NCBI GenBank assembly: GCA_016926695.1
Contig: JAFGOB010000009.1
Location: 1 to 10,575 of the forward strand
Length of the DNA stretch: 10,575 nt
Source of the DNA: Dehalococcoidales bacterium
Lineage (GTDB): Bacteria; Chloroflexota; Dehalococcoidia; Dehalococcoidales; UBA3254
Reading direction: 5' to 3'
Positions 1-6,881 of the stretch are shown in pieces. A model generated the notes under the pieces. The model was not told the DNA's origin. It made no database searches and saw only the letters and a program-made list of their open reading frames with translations. Every line of letters begins with the position of its first letter. The stretch's first letter is position 1. Made by a program: the position numbers and the translations under genes.

Positions 1-46
1 AGCCGGTGCATTTAGTGATATCTATTACCATTCCATATCTGGCCAT
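1..46 (-). CDS. Transhydroxylase-type iron-sulfur beta subunit, 5' end only (cut by the window edge)
   Basis: Reading from 46 down to 1 gives ATG and 15 codons ending in K-C-T-G, the start of the first CxxCxxC cluster motif. The start lies 5 bases after the L1 stop codon and has a GGGAGG site 10 bases upstream, inside the last codons of L1. The stretch is identical to the start of the full gene at 10534-9704, so in a circular or tandem reading it is that gene. It shows that the partner of L1 is an AthS-like beta subunit. Confidence 0.9.
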   Translation of the reverse strand, partial: MARYGMVIDITKCTG

Positions 47-87
47 TTGTGTTAAGCCTCCCACTTGCATACTTCAACCAGGCAGGA
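1..87. repeat. Left copy of an 87-bp exact terminal direct repeat
   Basis: These 87 bases are identical, base for base, to 10489-10575. On the minus strand they hold the last 11 codons and stop of an alpha-subunit gene, a 5-base spacer, and the first 15 codons of an iron-sulfur subunit. An exact repeat at both ends, of odd length, is what a de Bruijn assembler leaves when a graph path closes on itself. It is also compatible with a tandem array or with two genomic copies of this junction. The identity is seen directly; the cause is inferred. Confidence 0.97.
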
Positions 88-2583
88 ATTATTAGCCATG
101 CCCGGGGCATTTTTGGATACCAGACGGGACGGGGTTAAGAGGTTCATGCATCCGCCCTTGTCGATGCTGCCGGCTTTGCCCGGCTCCAGCGGATCATACT
201 TGGCTCCGGCTTGATAGGAGTGTAAGAGTCCGGGCCTCACTCTTTCTGTTATCTGTGCAATTCCCAGCACTCCGCCTCGGTCGTTATAGACCTTGACAAT
301 ATCTCCATGCTGGATTCCTCGTGCGTCGGCGTCTCCGGGGTTCAGCCTGACAGGCCACCACGAATAACCGTTTTTCTTGATCCTGTGGATAGGAATATCT
401 TCCAGCCACGGGTTCTTATTATCATGATGGGTGTGATAAGAAAAACGCACGTGGGGTGTGATCATCTGAAGGGGATATTTCTTAACCAGATCCTTGGTAT
501 CGTATCCCTCCCAGCTCGGGATGTATCTCGGCATAGGAGGTCTTTCCTCATCGTTCGCATCGAACTTGGTCAGGCTTTCGGATACAAACTCGATCTTCCC
601 GCTGTAAGTCGCCAGTAAGTGGGCCTTATCGGTACCCAGATTGGGATTCATCGGGTCCGGGGTATCGCAGGGACGTCCCTCGTAAAACCAGCGATTTGAT
701 ACAGTAGGTTTGTAATCTTTGGGAAGAGGCACCACGAAATAGCCCTTCTTTTTGAATTCTTCATAGGTAAGATGCTTGTGCAGGTCGGAATAGTCGAAGA
801 TCTTCTTCATCCATTCTTCATCTGTGCGGCCTTCGGTATATTCATCGTAGATACCCAGCCTCTTGGCCAGTTCTTTGTAGATCTCCCAGTCAGCTTTTGA
901 TTCCCAGAGAGGCTCGATGCATTTATGCTGGAAAATCATAACCCTGTGATTTGTTCCGGCATTGCCGTGTCCGTAACCTCCCGGCGCCGTCCATTCGGAA
1001 AGGTCCTGACGCTCGAAGTTGGTGGAGGCGGGCAGGATCACATCGCCGAATTTAGTCTCGCTCTGCCAGTGGCAGTCCTGCATGACCACGAATTCCAGCT
1101 TGGGACTCTGGTACATTTTTACCCAGCGGTTGGTATCCGTCATGGTACTGATGAAAGAGCCGCCGTGGCGGTGTATCATCTTGATCTCGGCCCCGTTGGG
1201 TCCCGGTTCGGGATAGGTCATGGGTTTGAATCCCTGATCGAAATAGTTACCGCAGAAACCTTCTCCGCGCCAGTGTATGGGCGGATTCAGAATTGCTTCG
1301 GGAAGCAGTATGCGGTATACCTTCTGAGAAACCGTATTCCTGTTGGGAAATGCCGGATGATCGGCCACGGTTGCGAAGGCATCCCAACCGGCTGATGCAT
1401 AACCGGGCATATTGAAGCTGAAATCGAGAGGAGCGCCCATGGCTACGCCGCCCCAGATATTGACACCGGGTTTTCCCAGGCCCTGCATGGATATAAGTAG
1501 TACCATCAGTCTGGCCCATTCGGTGGCATAGGCAGCGCGGCAGGCGCCGCCTGTGCCATACATGGCTCCGCAGGCCAGCATGGTCTTCTTGGCTGCCCAT
1601 TCGCGGGCCAGCGCGACAATGGTATGGGCGGGTACATCGCAGATTTTCTCAGCCCACTGCGGTGTCCTGGGTATGCCGTCTTCTTCGCCCAGGATATGTG
1701 CTTTGAACTGTTCAAAACCGACTGTACGGTTTTCTACGAACCATTTATCATAAGTATCTTCTTTGATCCAGACGTAGGCGATGGCTTCCGCCATGGCGGC
1801 GTCCGTGCCGGGACGGGGGGCCAGCCATTTCTCACCGACATGAGCGGCGGTATAGTTGCAGAAGGGATCGATGAATACCCTCTGAATACCCAGTTCCCTC
1901 AGCCAGTGACGCCAGATAACAGTGTCCTGTGCGCAGTAGCCGCCGGCGCTGGTATTGGGATCTACCGACCAGAAAACAACCTGCTCGCAGTTTTTCAGCC
2001 CGTCAGCCAGTATATCAAAGTTATCGGAATGTCCCAGCTTCCAGTAATAACCCCAGGCATGGACTGCTCCCCAGTGCCAGCCTTCCCAGCTATCCGGATT
2101 GTCCAGCAGCTCGGTGTAGCCCAGAATGTTGTAAAAGCGGCAATAGGGTCCCATTTTATAGAAAAGCAGGCCCCAGTTGTGATGTGAGGAGGCCATGGCC
2201 GTGATCGCCGCCGGGCCGTAGGTTTTCCTGATCCTCTTGATCTCACCGGCTACCAGGTCCAGGGCTTCATCCCAGGATATGCGTACATACTCGTCCTTAC
2301 CCCGTAATTCTGTATGCCTGTCGCCATTGGGATCAAAATTCTTGCGTTTCATGGGATATTTGATCCTGTTCTCCGAGTAGACTCTCATCCTCTCGGCGAC
2401 TACATAAGGATTCAGGGTGGTCATGCGTGGATCAGAAAACTTCTTGCCCCTGGCTTCGATGGTCCATCCACCTTCATCCGTCTCATCGAAGATAATAGGT
2501 CGCATGCGGGTAATCTTGCCGTCCTTGACCGTGACCTTGACAGGACCACCCACGGTACATTGGGTAAATTCTTGTTCTGCCAT
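52..2583 (-). CDS. athL-like: Pyrogallol-phloroglucinol transhydroxylase-like large (alpha) subunit, bis-MGD molybdoenzyme (L1)
   Basis: This 843-residue protein is close to the 875-residue Pelobacter acidigallici AthL, a DMSO-reductase-family enzyme that moves hydroxyl groups between polyphenols. It has no Tat signal and no N-terminal CxxCxxxC cluster, as expected for the cytoplasmic AthL type. NPDSWEGW lies at 162-169; D164, S165 and W166 match the AthL active-site trio D174, S175 and W176, S175 being the reported Mo ligand. H134 matches H144, Y395 matches Y404, and Y537 matches Y560. Three pocket positions differ: K143 for R153, T344 for W354, and P534 for C557. The C-terminal dinucleotide-binding domain (about 705-843) ends with a G-M-A-N-N stretch also present in AthL. 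AAGGAGAG precedes the ATG. The beta subunit follows 5 bases after the stop. Family assignment is firm; the exact substrate (pyrogallol, hydroxyhydroquinone, resorcinol or another) is not. Residue matching is from memory. Confidence 0.92.
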   Translation of the reverse strand: MAEQEFTQCTVGGPVKVTVKDGKITRMRPIIFDETDEGGWTIEARGKKFSDPRMTTLNPYVVAERMRVYSENRIKYPMKRKNFDPNGDRHTELRGKDEYVRISWDEALDLVAGEIKRIRKTYGPAAITAMASSHHNWGLLFYKMGPYCRFYNILGYTELLDNPDSWEGWHWGAVHAWGYYWKLGHSDNFDILADGLKNCEQVVFWSVDPNTSAGGYCAQDTVIWRHWLRELGIQRVFIDPFCNYTAAHVGEKWLAPRPGTDAAMAEAIAYVWIKEDTYDKWFVENRTVGFEQFKAHILGEEDGIPRTPQWAEKICDVPAHTIVALAREWAAKKTMLACGAMYGTGGACRAAYATEWARLMVLLISMQGLGKPGVNIWGGVAMGAPLDFSFNMPGYASAGWDAFATVADHPAFPNRNTVSQKVYRILLPEAILNPPIHWRGEGFCGNYFDQGFKPMTYPEPGPNGAEIKMIHRHGGSFISTMTDTNRWVKMYQSPKLEFVVMQDCHWQSETKFGDVILPASTNFERQDLSEWTAPGGYGHGNAGTNHRVMIFQHKCIEPLWESKADWEIYKELAKRLGIYDEYTEGRTDEEWMKKIFDYSDLHKHLTYEEFKKKGYFVVPLPKDYKPTVSNRWFYEGRPCDTPDPMNPNLGTDKAHLLATYSGKIEFVSESLTKFDANDEERPPMPRYIPSWEGYDTKDLVKKYPLQMITPHVRFSYHTHHDNKNPWLEDIPIHRIKKNGYSWWPVRLNPGDADARGIQHGDIVKVYNDRGGVLGIAQITERVRPGLLHSYQAGAKYDPLEPGKAGSIDKGGCMNLLTPSRLVSKNAPGMANNSCLVEVCKWEA

Positions 2584-2611
2584 CAGACTTCTCTCCTTGA
2601 TTTGCCAAATT

Positions 2612-2617
2612 ATTATA
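2612..2617 (-). promoter_or_regulatory. Candidate -10 box upstream of L1
   Basis: The minus strand reads TATAAT here, 28 bases before the L1 start codon, in an A+T-rich stretch. No good TTGACA-like -35 box sits 16-18 bases further upstream, so if this is a promoter it is weak or needs an activator. The 152-bp gap (2584-2735) between the SDR gene and L1 leaves room for an internal promoter. The call rests on one hexamer and position only. Confidence 0.3.
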
Positions 2618-2640
2618 TTACTTAATACTAAGAATGAACT

Positions 2641-2656
2641 AACGGGTTCACCGGTT
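2641..2656. promoter_or_regulatory. Imperfect inverted repeat, possible operator for L1
   Basis: AACGGGT and ACCGGTT flank a two-base centre and are inverted copies with one mismatch. The element covers the region where a -35 box for the TATAAT at 2612-2617 would lie and ends 57 bases before the L1 start. Position and symmetry fit a dimeric regulator site, but a 7-base arm with one mismatch can arise by chance. Confidence 0.25.
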
Positions 2657-2735
2657 ATTACGGGGTATATCTTGAAAAGATCACGTTTGTGTATTTTTTA
2701 CCCACGTATATATTTTTAGGGGCACTAATATCAGT

Positions 2736-3497
2736 TTAACTGATAGAAGCCCCTCCATCAACATAAATGATCTGCCCGGTTATAAAGTCGGAAGCCCGTG
2801 AGGCCAGGAATATCGTGGTCCCTATGAGGTCCTCCGGTTCCTCCAGACGTCCGAGCGGGATACGGGAAAGTATCGACCTGGCTTTTTCTGGTTTTTCGAG
2901 AATGGGTTTGGTAAGTTCCGTCGCTACCACTGTCGGTGCAATGGCGTTGACCAGCACCTTGTATCTGGCCCACTCGAAAGCCAGCATGCGCGTCATGGCG
3001 TCTACTGCACCCTTGCTGGTGCCGTAGCCGACAATGCCTTCCGCCGGGTACCTTCCCCTGACAGAGGACATATTGATGATTTTGCCTCCACCCTGATCGA
3101 TCATGGCTTTGCCTACAGTCTGGCAGGTTAGAAAAACACCCCTCACATTGAAGTCCATGACCTTTTGCCAGTCGTCCAGGGGCATGGTTTCGGGTGCGCC
3201 CCGCAGCGCCAGTCCGGCGCAGTTCACCAGGATATCTATCCGCTTATAATTTTTTAACACCTGGTCTACCAGGTTATTTACTGAATTAGGTTGAGAAATA
3301 TCTACGGATATTGCCATAGCGTTTTTCCCCTGAGCCCTTATTCCAGCAGCTACCTTTTCCAGCTTGTCAAGAGTGCGGCTGGCAACTACAATGTCAGCAC
3401 CGGAGTCAGCCAGGCCTGCGGCCAGGACATTGCCGATCCCCCCGGAACCTCCGACAACAATGGCAACTTTTCCACTCAACTCAAACAAACGTGACAC
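2736..3497 (-). CDS. Short-chain dehydrogenase/reductase, candidate phloroglucinol-type reductase
   Basis: A 253-residue classical SDR of full length. The glycine-rich nucleotide loop GGSGGIG is at 16-22, preceded by V where T is usual. NCAG is at 92-95, the structural Asn in FNVRG is N117, and the catalytic triad is S145, Y158 and K162 (YGTSK). The second strand ends in A-S-R with R41, a basic residue typical of NADP(H)-preferring members. PLGR and D-G-G near the C-terminus are also classical. The start codon is GTG, chosen because AAGGAGG lies 9 bases upstream. General similarity is to the 3-oxoacyl-ACP reductase/gluconate dehydrogenase type. NADPH-dependent phloroglucinol reductases belong to the SDR superfamily, and the neighbouring transhydroxylase and diketone hydrolase make reduction of phloroglucinol to dihydrophloroglucinol the best guess. 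Fold and cofactor are well supported; the substrate is inference. Confidence 0.9.
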   Translation of the reverse strand: MSRLFELSGKVAIVVGGSGGIGNVLAAGLADSGADIVVASRTLDKLEKVAAGIRAQGKNAMAISVDISQPNSVNNLVDQVLKNYKRIDILVNCAGLALRGAPETMPLDDWQKVMDFNVRGVFLTCQTVGKAMIDQGGGKIINMSSVRGRYPAEGIVGYGTSKGAVDAMTRMLAFEWARYKVLVNAIAPTVVATELTKPILEKPEKARSILSRIPLGRLEEPEDLIGTTIFLASRASDFITGQIIYVDGGASIS

Positions 3498-3561
3498 AGC
3501 TTAATACCTCCTTATATTCAGGCATAGGCGGATAGATTGTATCTTCCGATAACCAGCGGCT

Positions 3562-3900
3562 CTAGTAGCTGGCGATTACCAGCATACTGGCCGGTTGATT
3601 GGTCTTATTCATGATAGATCGCCCTTCATTCGGAGCTATATGTAAAGCATCCATGGGATTGAGAACAAATTCTTCCGTTTTGGACTTGACCGTTACCTGT
3701 CCTTCAACAACTACATAGACCTTCTCGTTGGTCTGGTCTTCGCCGGAATATTCTACGCCGCCGCCGGGAAGAAAGTGAGAAAGCCCGACCCAGAACTTTT
3801 GAGCTCCAGTCTCGTCTTTGCCGCTTAATCTCAGGGCAGCCGTCAGGAAATGCCCTTTGGCCTCGTACGGTTTGACCTGATCAAAACACATTTTTTTCAT
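3562..3900 (-). CDS. Small single-domain cupin lacking the usual metal-binding histidines
   Basis: This 112-residue protein forms one cupin barrel: P-G-G-G at 45-48 starts motif 1, V-V-V-E-G at 63-67 closes it, and motif 2 runs about 81-100 (NPMDALHIAPNEG). The canonical G-x5-H-x-H-x3-4-E-x6-G is not met. The HxH region reads G-V-E-Y-S-G and the Glu position is K60. The motif 2 His near position 93-95 is also absent (R-S-I). H42 and H87 are the only histidines near the core besides H17. It probably does not bind metal in the standard way and may be a sugar- or phenol-binding, isomerase or sensor-like protein. AGGAAAG lies upstream of the start; M4 is an alternative. It sits between the hydrolase and SDR genes, suggesting a role on a pathway intermediate. 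No specific function can be assigned. Confidence 0.85.
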   Translation of the reverse strand: MKKMCFDQVKPYEAKGHFLTAALRLSGKDETGAQKFWVGLSHFLPGGGVEYSGEDQTNEKVYVVVEGQVTVKSKTEEFVLNPMDALHIAPNEGRSIMNKTNQPASMLVIASY

Positions 3901-3934
3901 ACTTGCTTCTTCTTTCCTACCCCCTTTTTAGAGA

Positions 3935-3969
3935 GGCCTGGAGAATGGAAAACTCCCACTCTCCAGGCC
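3935..3969 (-). other. Strong intergenic stem-loop after the hydrolase gene
   Basis: GGCCTGGAGA at 3935-3944 is perfectly inverted at 3960-3969 (10-bp stem, 15-base loop that can pair further). It begins 11 bases past the hydrolase stop codon. On the transcribed strand it is followed by TCTCTAAAAAGG, not a U-tract, so it is not a convincing intrinsic terminator. An RNA processing or 3'-end stabilising hairpin separating hydrolase and cupin expression levels is a fair alternative. Confidence 0.6.
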
Positions 3970-3980
3970 GGGCTCGACTA

Positions 3981-4820
3981 TTATTTCTTTTCTGAATCCG
4001 ACCACTTGGACTTTATATCATCGAAGTGGTGATGCATTTGTGTTACGTGGTTGCCGAAATTCTCCAGGCCAATTTGCAGATGGAAGTCTTCATGAAGAAT
4101 ACGCTTCCAGGGACGAACGGTAATCTCATGGGTAAGGCGGCGGATCATCCTGGGCTGTTTCATGATCTTTTCCGCGATTTCCCAGGCACGGGACAGGATC
4201 TTATCGCCGGGCACGATTTCATTAACCAGACCCCAGTCGAGACAGGTCTTGGCATCGACGCTGTTGACCATGAACATCATATAATTGCCGCGCTTGAGGC
4301 CGCAGATGGCCTGGATAATTAAGCCCTGCACATCGCCAGGCACCGTCGCGTCCCCGAAATGGTCGTCGCGCAGCATGAACTCCGGCACGCACAGGGTAAT
4401 ATCACTCATCATGGCGTTTTCCCAGTGCAGACCGGGGCCGTTAATGGCGCCGATGGTGGGTACCTCGATATCATAGATCCAGTTGTCCACCACTCTGCGG
4501 GCATCATGCCAGACGTTGTCGAAAATAACATTTTTATCCGGATGGTCTTCGGCTTCGGCGAAAGATTCCATATCGAAATCACCAATCCAGTACGGGTTTG
4601 TAGAAGTCAGGATGATAAGCTCGTTTTCCGGATCGTGGCCGATAGTGGTCCAGCACTCGCACATCGCCTGGTGCATCTCGAAACTCCATTTTACGGGGCC
4701 GCCCTTGGTATGCATGCGCACCTGCAGGATGCCGTTTCTGCGTTCAAAATCAAAGTGATCGGCAAAAATCTTTTTATAGTCCTCCAGCTTGGGATACGGT
4801 ACCTTATTGGTAATAGTCAT
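3981..4820 (-). CDS. Crotonase-fold cyclic beta-diketone hydrolase, 6-oxocamphor hydrolase-like
   Basis: A 279-residue crotonase-superfamily protein; residues are numbered from an upstream in-frame ATG at 4832, four codons earlier. The ATG at 4820 is preferred because GGAGG lies 5 bases before it, while 4832 has no site. The sequence follows Rhodococcus 6-oxocamphor hydrolase more closely than enoyl-CoA hydratases. W49, H54, H136, H158, D167 and E257 fall where that enzyme has W40, H45, H122, H145, D154 and E244, with identical W-to-H, H158-to-D167 and D167-to-E257 spacings. The usual acyl-CoA hydratase Glu pair is not evident. That enzyme cleaves a non-CoA cyclic 1,3-diketone by retro-Claisen hydrolysis. 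Next to a transhydroxylase and an SDR, the natural substrate would be dihydrophloroglucinol or a related ring diketone. Family is well supported from memory; substrate is inferred. A BadI-like CoA-ester ring hydrolase is the main alternative. Confidence 0.88.
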   Translation of the reverse strand: MTITNKVPYPKLEDYKKIFADHFDFERRNGILQVRMHTKGGPVKWSFEMHQAMCECWTTIGHDPENELIILTSTNPYWIGDFDMESFAEAEDHPDKNVIFDNVWHDARRVVDNWIYDIEVPTIGAINGPGLHWENAMMSDITLCVPEFMLRDDHFGDATVPGDVQGLIIQAICGLKRGNYMMFMVNSVDAKTCLDWGLVNEIVPGDKILSRAWEIAEKIMKQPRMIRRLTHEITVRPWKRILHEDFHLQIGLENFGNHVTQMHHHFDDIKSKWSDSEKK

Positions 4821-4862
4821 TCCATCCTCCATTTAAGTATTTTTCATACAGTTCTCTTATTT

Positions 4863-5819
4863 TTACTGTTTTTCCCTTTTATAAAACATAGCCAATTGGC
4901 TTAGCAGTTTCCTGTTATTTCCTTCCAGTACCTCTGCGGTGGATTTCCCCCGGTAATCATACCAGCCTTTCCCGGCTTTTATCCCCAACTCTCCGGCTTT
5001 AACCTTGCCCACCAGCAGGGGTGACGGTTCCGCAGTGTTGTTCAGTGTCTTGAACATTCTTTCCGAAACCCTCACGGAGGTGTCAAGCCCTATCATATCC
5101 TCGGTTTCCATGGGTCCCAGGCAGGACATACGGAAACCGATGCTGCCCTTGACCGCAATATCCAGGTCTTCGGGAGTAACGATGCCTTCATCCAGCAAAT
5201 AGCCTATCTCTCGCGTTAGCGCACCGGTAAGGCGGTTGACAATAAACCCGGTTGCCTCTTTCCTTACCATAGCCGGTTTTTTACCCGATTTGATCATAAG
5301 CTCGCGAGTAGTTTCCACCGTCTCACCTGAGGTCTGCGGTCCTCCGTGGATTTCTACGGTTGGAATGATATGGGCTGGATTGAAATAATGCACACCGATA
5401 AGCCTGGATGGATTTTTCATCCCCTGTGCCATTTCGGCGATGGTTAAACTGCCGGTATTACTGCTTATTATGGCCGTGGAATTATTGTCTTCCAGTTCGG
5501 CAAAGAGCTTCTTCTTTTCCTCTAATATTTCTGGAATGACCTCTACAATATAGCGGCATTGGGACAGGATAGACTTTAAAGAGCTTCCTGGTACAGGTAC
5601 TACCCTGGATGTTATTTCGGAAACAGCTTCATCTAAAAGGCCAAACTCCCGGAATTGATCGGTATTGGCCTTGATCTGAAGAAGAGCCCTGTCCAGGGAT
5701 TCCTGATCGATGTCCGACAGGTATACCATGATGCCAGCCTGTGCAAAAGTCTGGGCAATGCCGATACCCATTGTTCCGGCGCCTATTATGGCTATCCGGT
5801 CTATCAGGTTGATATCCAT
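4863..5819 (-). CDS. 3-hydroxyacyl-CoA dehydrogenase family protein (NAD-dependent)
   Basis: A 318-residue protein with the full two-domain layout. The Rossmann fold carries GAGTMG at 13-18 and D36 at the end of strand 2, favouring NAD. The family signature H-Y-F-N-P is at 144-148. Catalytic residues by family pattern are S120, H144, E156 (12 residues after H144) and N195 in G-F-I-V-N-R. The C-terminal helical domain spans about 188-315, with the usual K-G-W-Y-D-Y near 284-289. It oxidises L-3-hydroxyacyl groups. It lies 42 bases upstream of the hydrolase start, suggesting one operon. No CoA ligase or transferase is in the window, so it may act on a free acid such as 3-hydroxy-5-oxohexanoate, or on a CoA ester made elsewhere. 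Only a weak GGGA site precedes the ATG, which is placed by the N-terminal fold. Family firm, substrate unknown. Confidence 0.9.
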   Translation of the reverse strand: MDINLIDRIAIIGAGTMGIGIAQTFAQAGIMVYLSDIDQESLDRALLQIKANTDQFREFGLLDEAVSEITSRVVPVPGSSLKSILSQCRYIVEVIPEILEEKKKLFAELEDNNSTAIISSNTGSLTIAEMAQGMKNPSRLIGVHYFNPAHIIPTVEIHGGPQTSGETVETTRELMIKSGKKPAMVRKEATGFIVNRLTGALTREIGYLLDEGIVTPEDLDIAVKGSIGFRMSCLGPMETEDMIGLDTSVRVSERMFKTLNNTAEPSPLLVGKVKAGELGIKAGKGWYDYRGKSTAEVLEGNNRKLLSQLAMFYKREKQ

Positions 5820-5881
5820 TATTTACATTCCCGTCATTCTTTCCGGAGTACTAAAAACAGGTACTTATTCATGACGCCACA

Positions 5882-5902
5882 TTTCTGCCGGTCCGGCAGA
5901 AA
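5882..5902. promoter_or_regulatory. Perfect 10-1-10 palindrome upstream of the dehydrogenase operon
   Basis: TTTCTGCCGG at 5882-5891 is followed by one base and its exact inverse complement at 5893-5902. It ends 62 bases before the dehydrogenase start codon, inside the 240-bp gap 5820-6059, which holds no gene. Position and symmetry fit a homodimeric transcription factor operator controlling the genes from the dehydrogenase onward. It could instead fold as a short RNA hairpin. No clear sigma-70 or sigma-54 promoter was recognised next to it. Confidence 0.5.
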
Positions 5903-5998
5903 CTATCGAACAAATATCCCCGGTCTGCCTGGTTCAGATGAAGGCTGCGGGCTAATATGTCGCCGGGGGAAGAGGTGCCTGGCATAACCCCAGTAATA

Positions 5999-6027
5999 GA
6001 GTTCCACGGGATTACCCCGTGGAACTC
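5999..6027 (-). other. 12-bp perfect stem-loop after S_A, possible transcription boundary
   Basis: GAGTTCCACGGG at 5999-6010 is exactly inverted at 6016-6027 around a 5-base loop (ATTAC). It lies 32 bases past the S_A stop codon and about 180 bases before the next gene. The transcribed strand continues TATTACTGGGG, so there is no U-tract on that side; the plus strand has a short T run at 6040-6044. It may attenuate or process the message between the L2/S_A pair and the downstream genes. Confidence 0.6.
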
Positions 6028-6059
6028 CAGACCATAGGGTTTTTAACGGTTGAAAACTG

Positions 6060-6881
6060 TCAGGAAACCTTCTTGGAAAGCGCCAGGTCTCCTACGTTGA
6101 TATCTTTTTCTGTCGAGATGTCATCCATATCCCGTGAGAGATACCCGTCTTTCGCGACGGACAAACTATAGTTGCCGACCTCAAGTCCTTCGAACCAGAA
6201 ATCGCCGAAAACATCCGTCTTTGTGCTGGCGACTTTGCTCCCTTTATCGTTTTTCAGAGTGACCTCAGCGTCCTCCAGACATTCGTCTGCTTCCGGATCA
6301 TAGACCGCTCCGGCTACGAATCTCTTGGGTATCCCGATATAGTAGGTACGGGGGTTGGCTTTAGCTTCCGGCTTGAGTATTTCGGCCTTATCAATAAGGT
6401 CTTTGAACTCTTCTTCTTCACCGAACTTCAAAGCGCCGGTGGGGCAGGCATCAACACAGCGGGGCTCTTTCCAGCCTTTATCCAGCAGGTGAGCGCACCA
6501 GGTGCATTTCTGCGCGATCTGAAGGTCCTGGTTGAAGTAGATTACACCGTAAGGGCAGGCATCAACACAGAGTTTTTGACCGGTGCATTTATTGGGATCA
6601 ATGATTATGGCTCCGTCCGGTCTCTGGTAGATGGCCTTGGATTTACAGGCGGTAATACAGGGAGCGTCTTTACAGTGCTGGCAGATGTGATGCATATAGG
6701 CCACCTTGACCTTGGGGACTTGCCCCCTGACTATATCATTCACTTTCATCCAGAACTGCCCGGTGTCCGGCTGGGGTTTTGCGATCGGGCTCCAGTCATT
6801 AGCCACATGCTCATCTTTGCAGGCTACCTGGCAATTATAGCACCCGTTGCATTTGGTAATATCGATAATAAACGCCTTCAT
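6060..6881 (-). CDS. athS-like: Transhydroxylase-type iron-sulfur beta subunit, partner of L2 (S_A)
   Basis: A 273-residue cytoplasmic electron-transfer subunit. Residues 1-150 form a DmsB/AthS-like ferredoxin domain. Cluster cysteines are C11, C14, C17, C21; C67, C70, C75, C79; C99, C105, C109; C126, C129; C142, C146. That is 15, one short of the 16 needed for four [4Fe-4S] clusters, because Q102 replaces the middle Cys of C99-x2-x-x2-C105. AthS has 12 and three clusters, so S_A could carry three clusters plus a three-Cys site able to hold [3Fe-4S]. Residues about 186-273 form a beta-sandwich of the Cna-B/carboxypeptidase-regulatory type (F-G-D-F-W-F-E-G-L, then G-N-Y-S-L), matching the C-terminal beta-barrel of AthS. 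The ATG overlaps the L2 stop in TAATG, so translation is coupled and the two form one complex. Confidence 0.92.
   Translation of the reverse strand: MKAFIIDITKCNGCYNCQVACKDEHVANDWSPIAKPQPDTGQFWMKVNDIVRGQVPKVKVAYMHHICQHCKDAPCITACKSKAIYQRPDGAIIIDPNKCTGQKLCVDACPYGVIYFNQDLQIAQKCTWCAHLLDKGWKEPRCVDACPTGALKFGEEEEFKDLIDKAEILKPEAKANPRTYYIGIPKRFVAGAVYDPEADECLEDAEVTLKNDKGSKVASTKTDVFGDFWFEGLEVGNYSLSVAKDGYLSRDMDDISTEKDINVGDLALSKKVS

Noticed and set aside
1624..2187. Long plus-strand open frame (187 codons) and other plus-strand frames opposite L1, L2, S_A and S_B
   Set aside because: They mirror strongly conserved minus-strand genes, have no recognisable domains and no convincing ribosome-binding sites.
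2729..2745. 8-1-8 inverted repeat (TATCAGTT and AACTGATA) over the SDR stop codon
   Set aside because: As RNA only a 6-bp A+T-rich stem is possible and no U-tract follows; too weak to call a terminator.
3553..3572. CCAGC/GCTGG inverted repeat at the cupin stop codon
   Set aside because: Only 5 bp with a 10-base loop, expected by chance.
5848..5866. AGTAC/GTACT inverted repeat upstream of the dehydrogenase
   Set aside because: Five-base arms are not significant, and the nearby 21-base palindrome is a much better operator candidate.
6441..6570. 18-base direct repeat inside S_A (6442-6459 and 6553-6570)
   Set aside because: Both copies encode C-V-D-A-C-P of ferredoxin cluster motifs; internal domain similarity is enough explanation.
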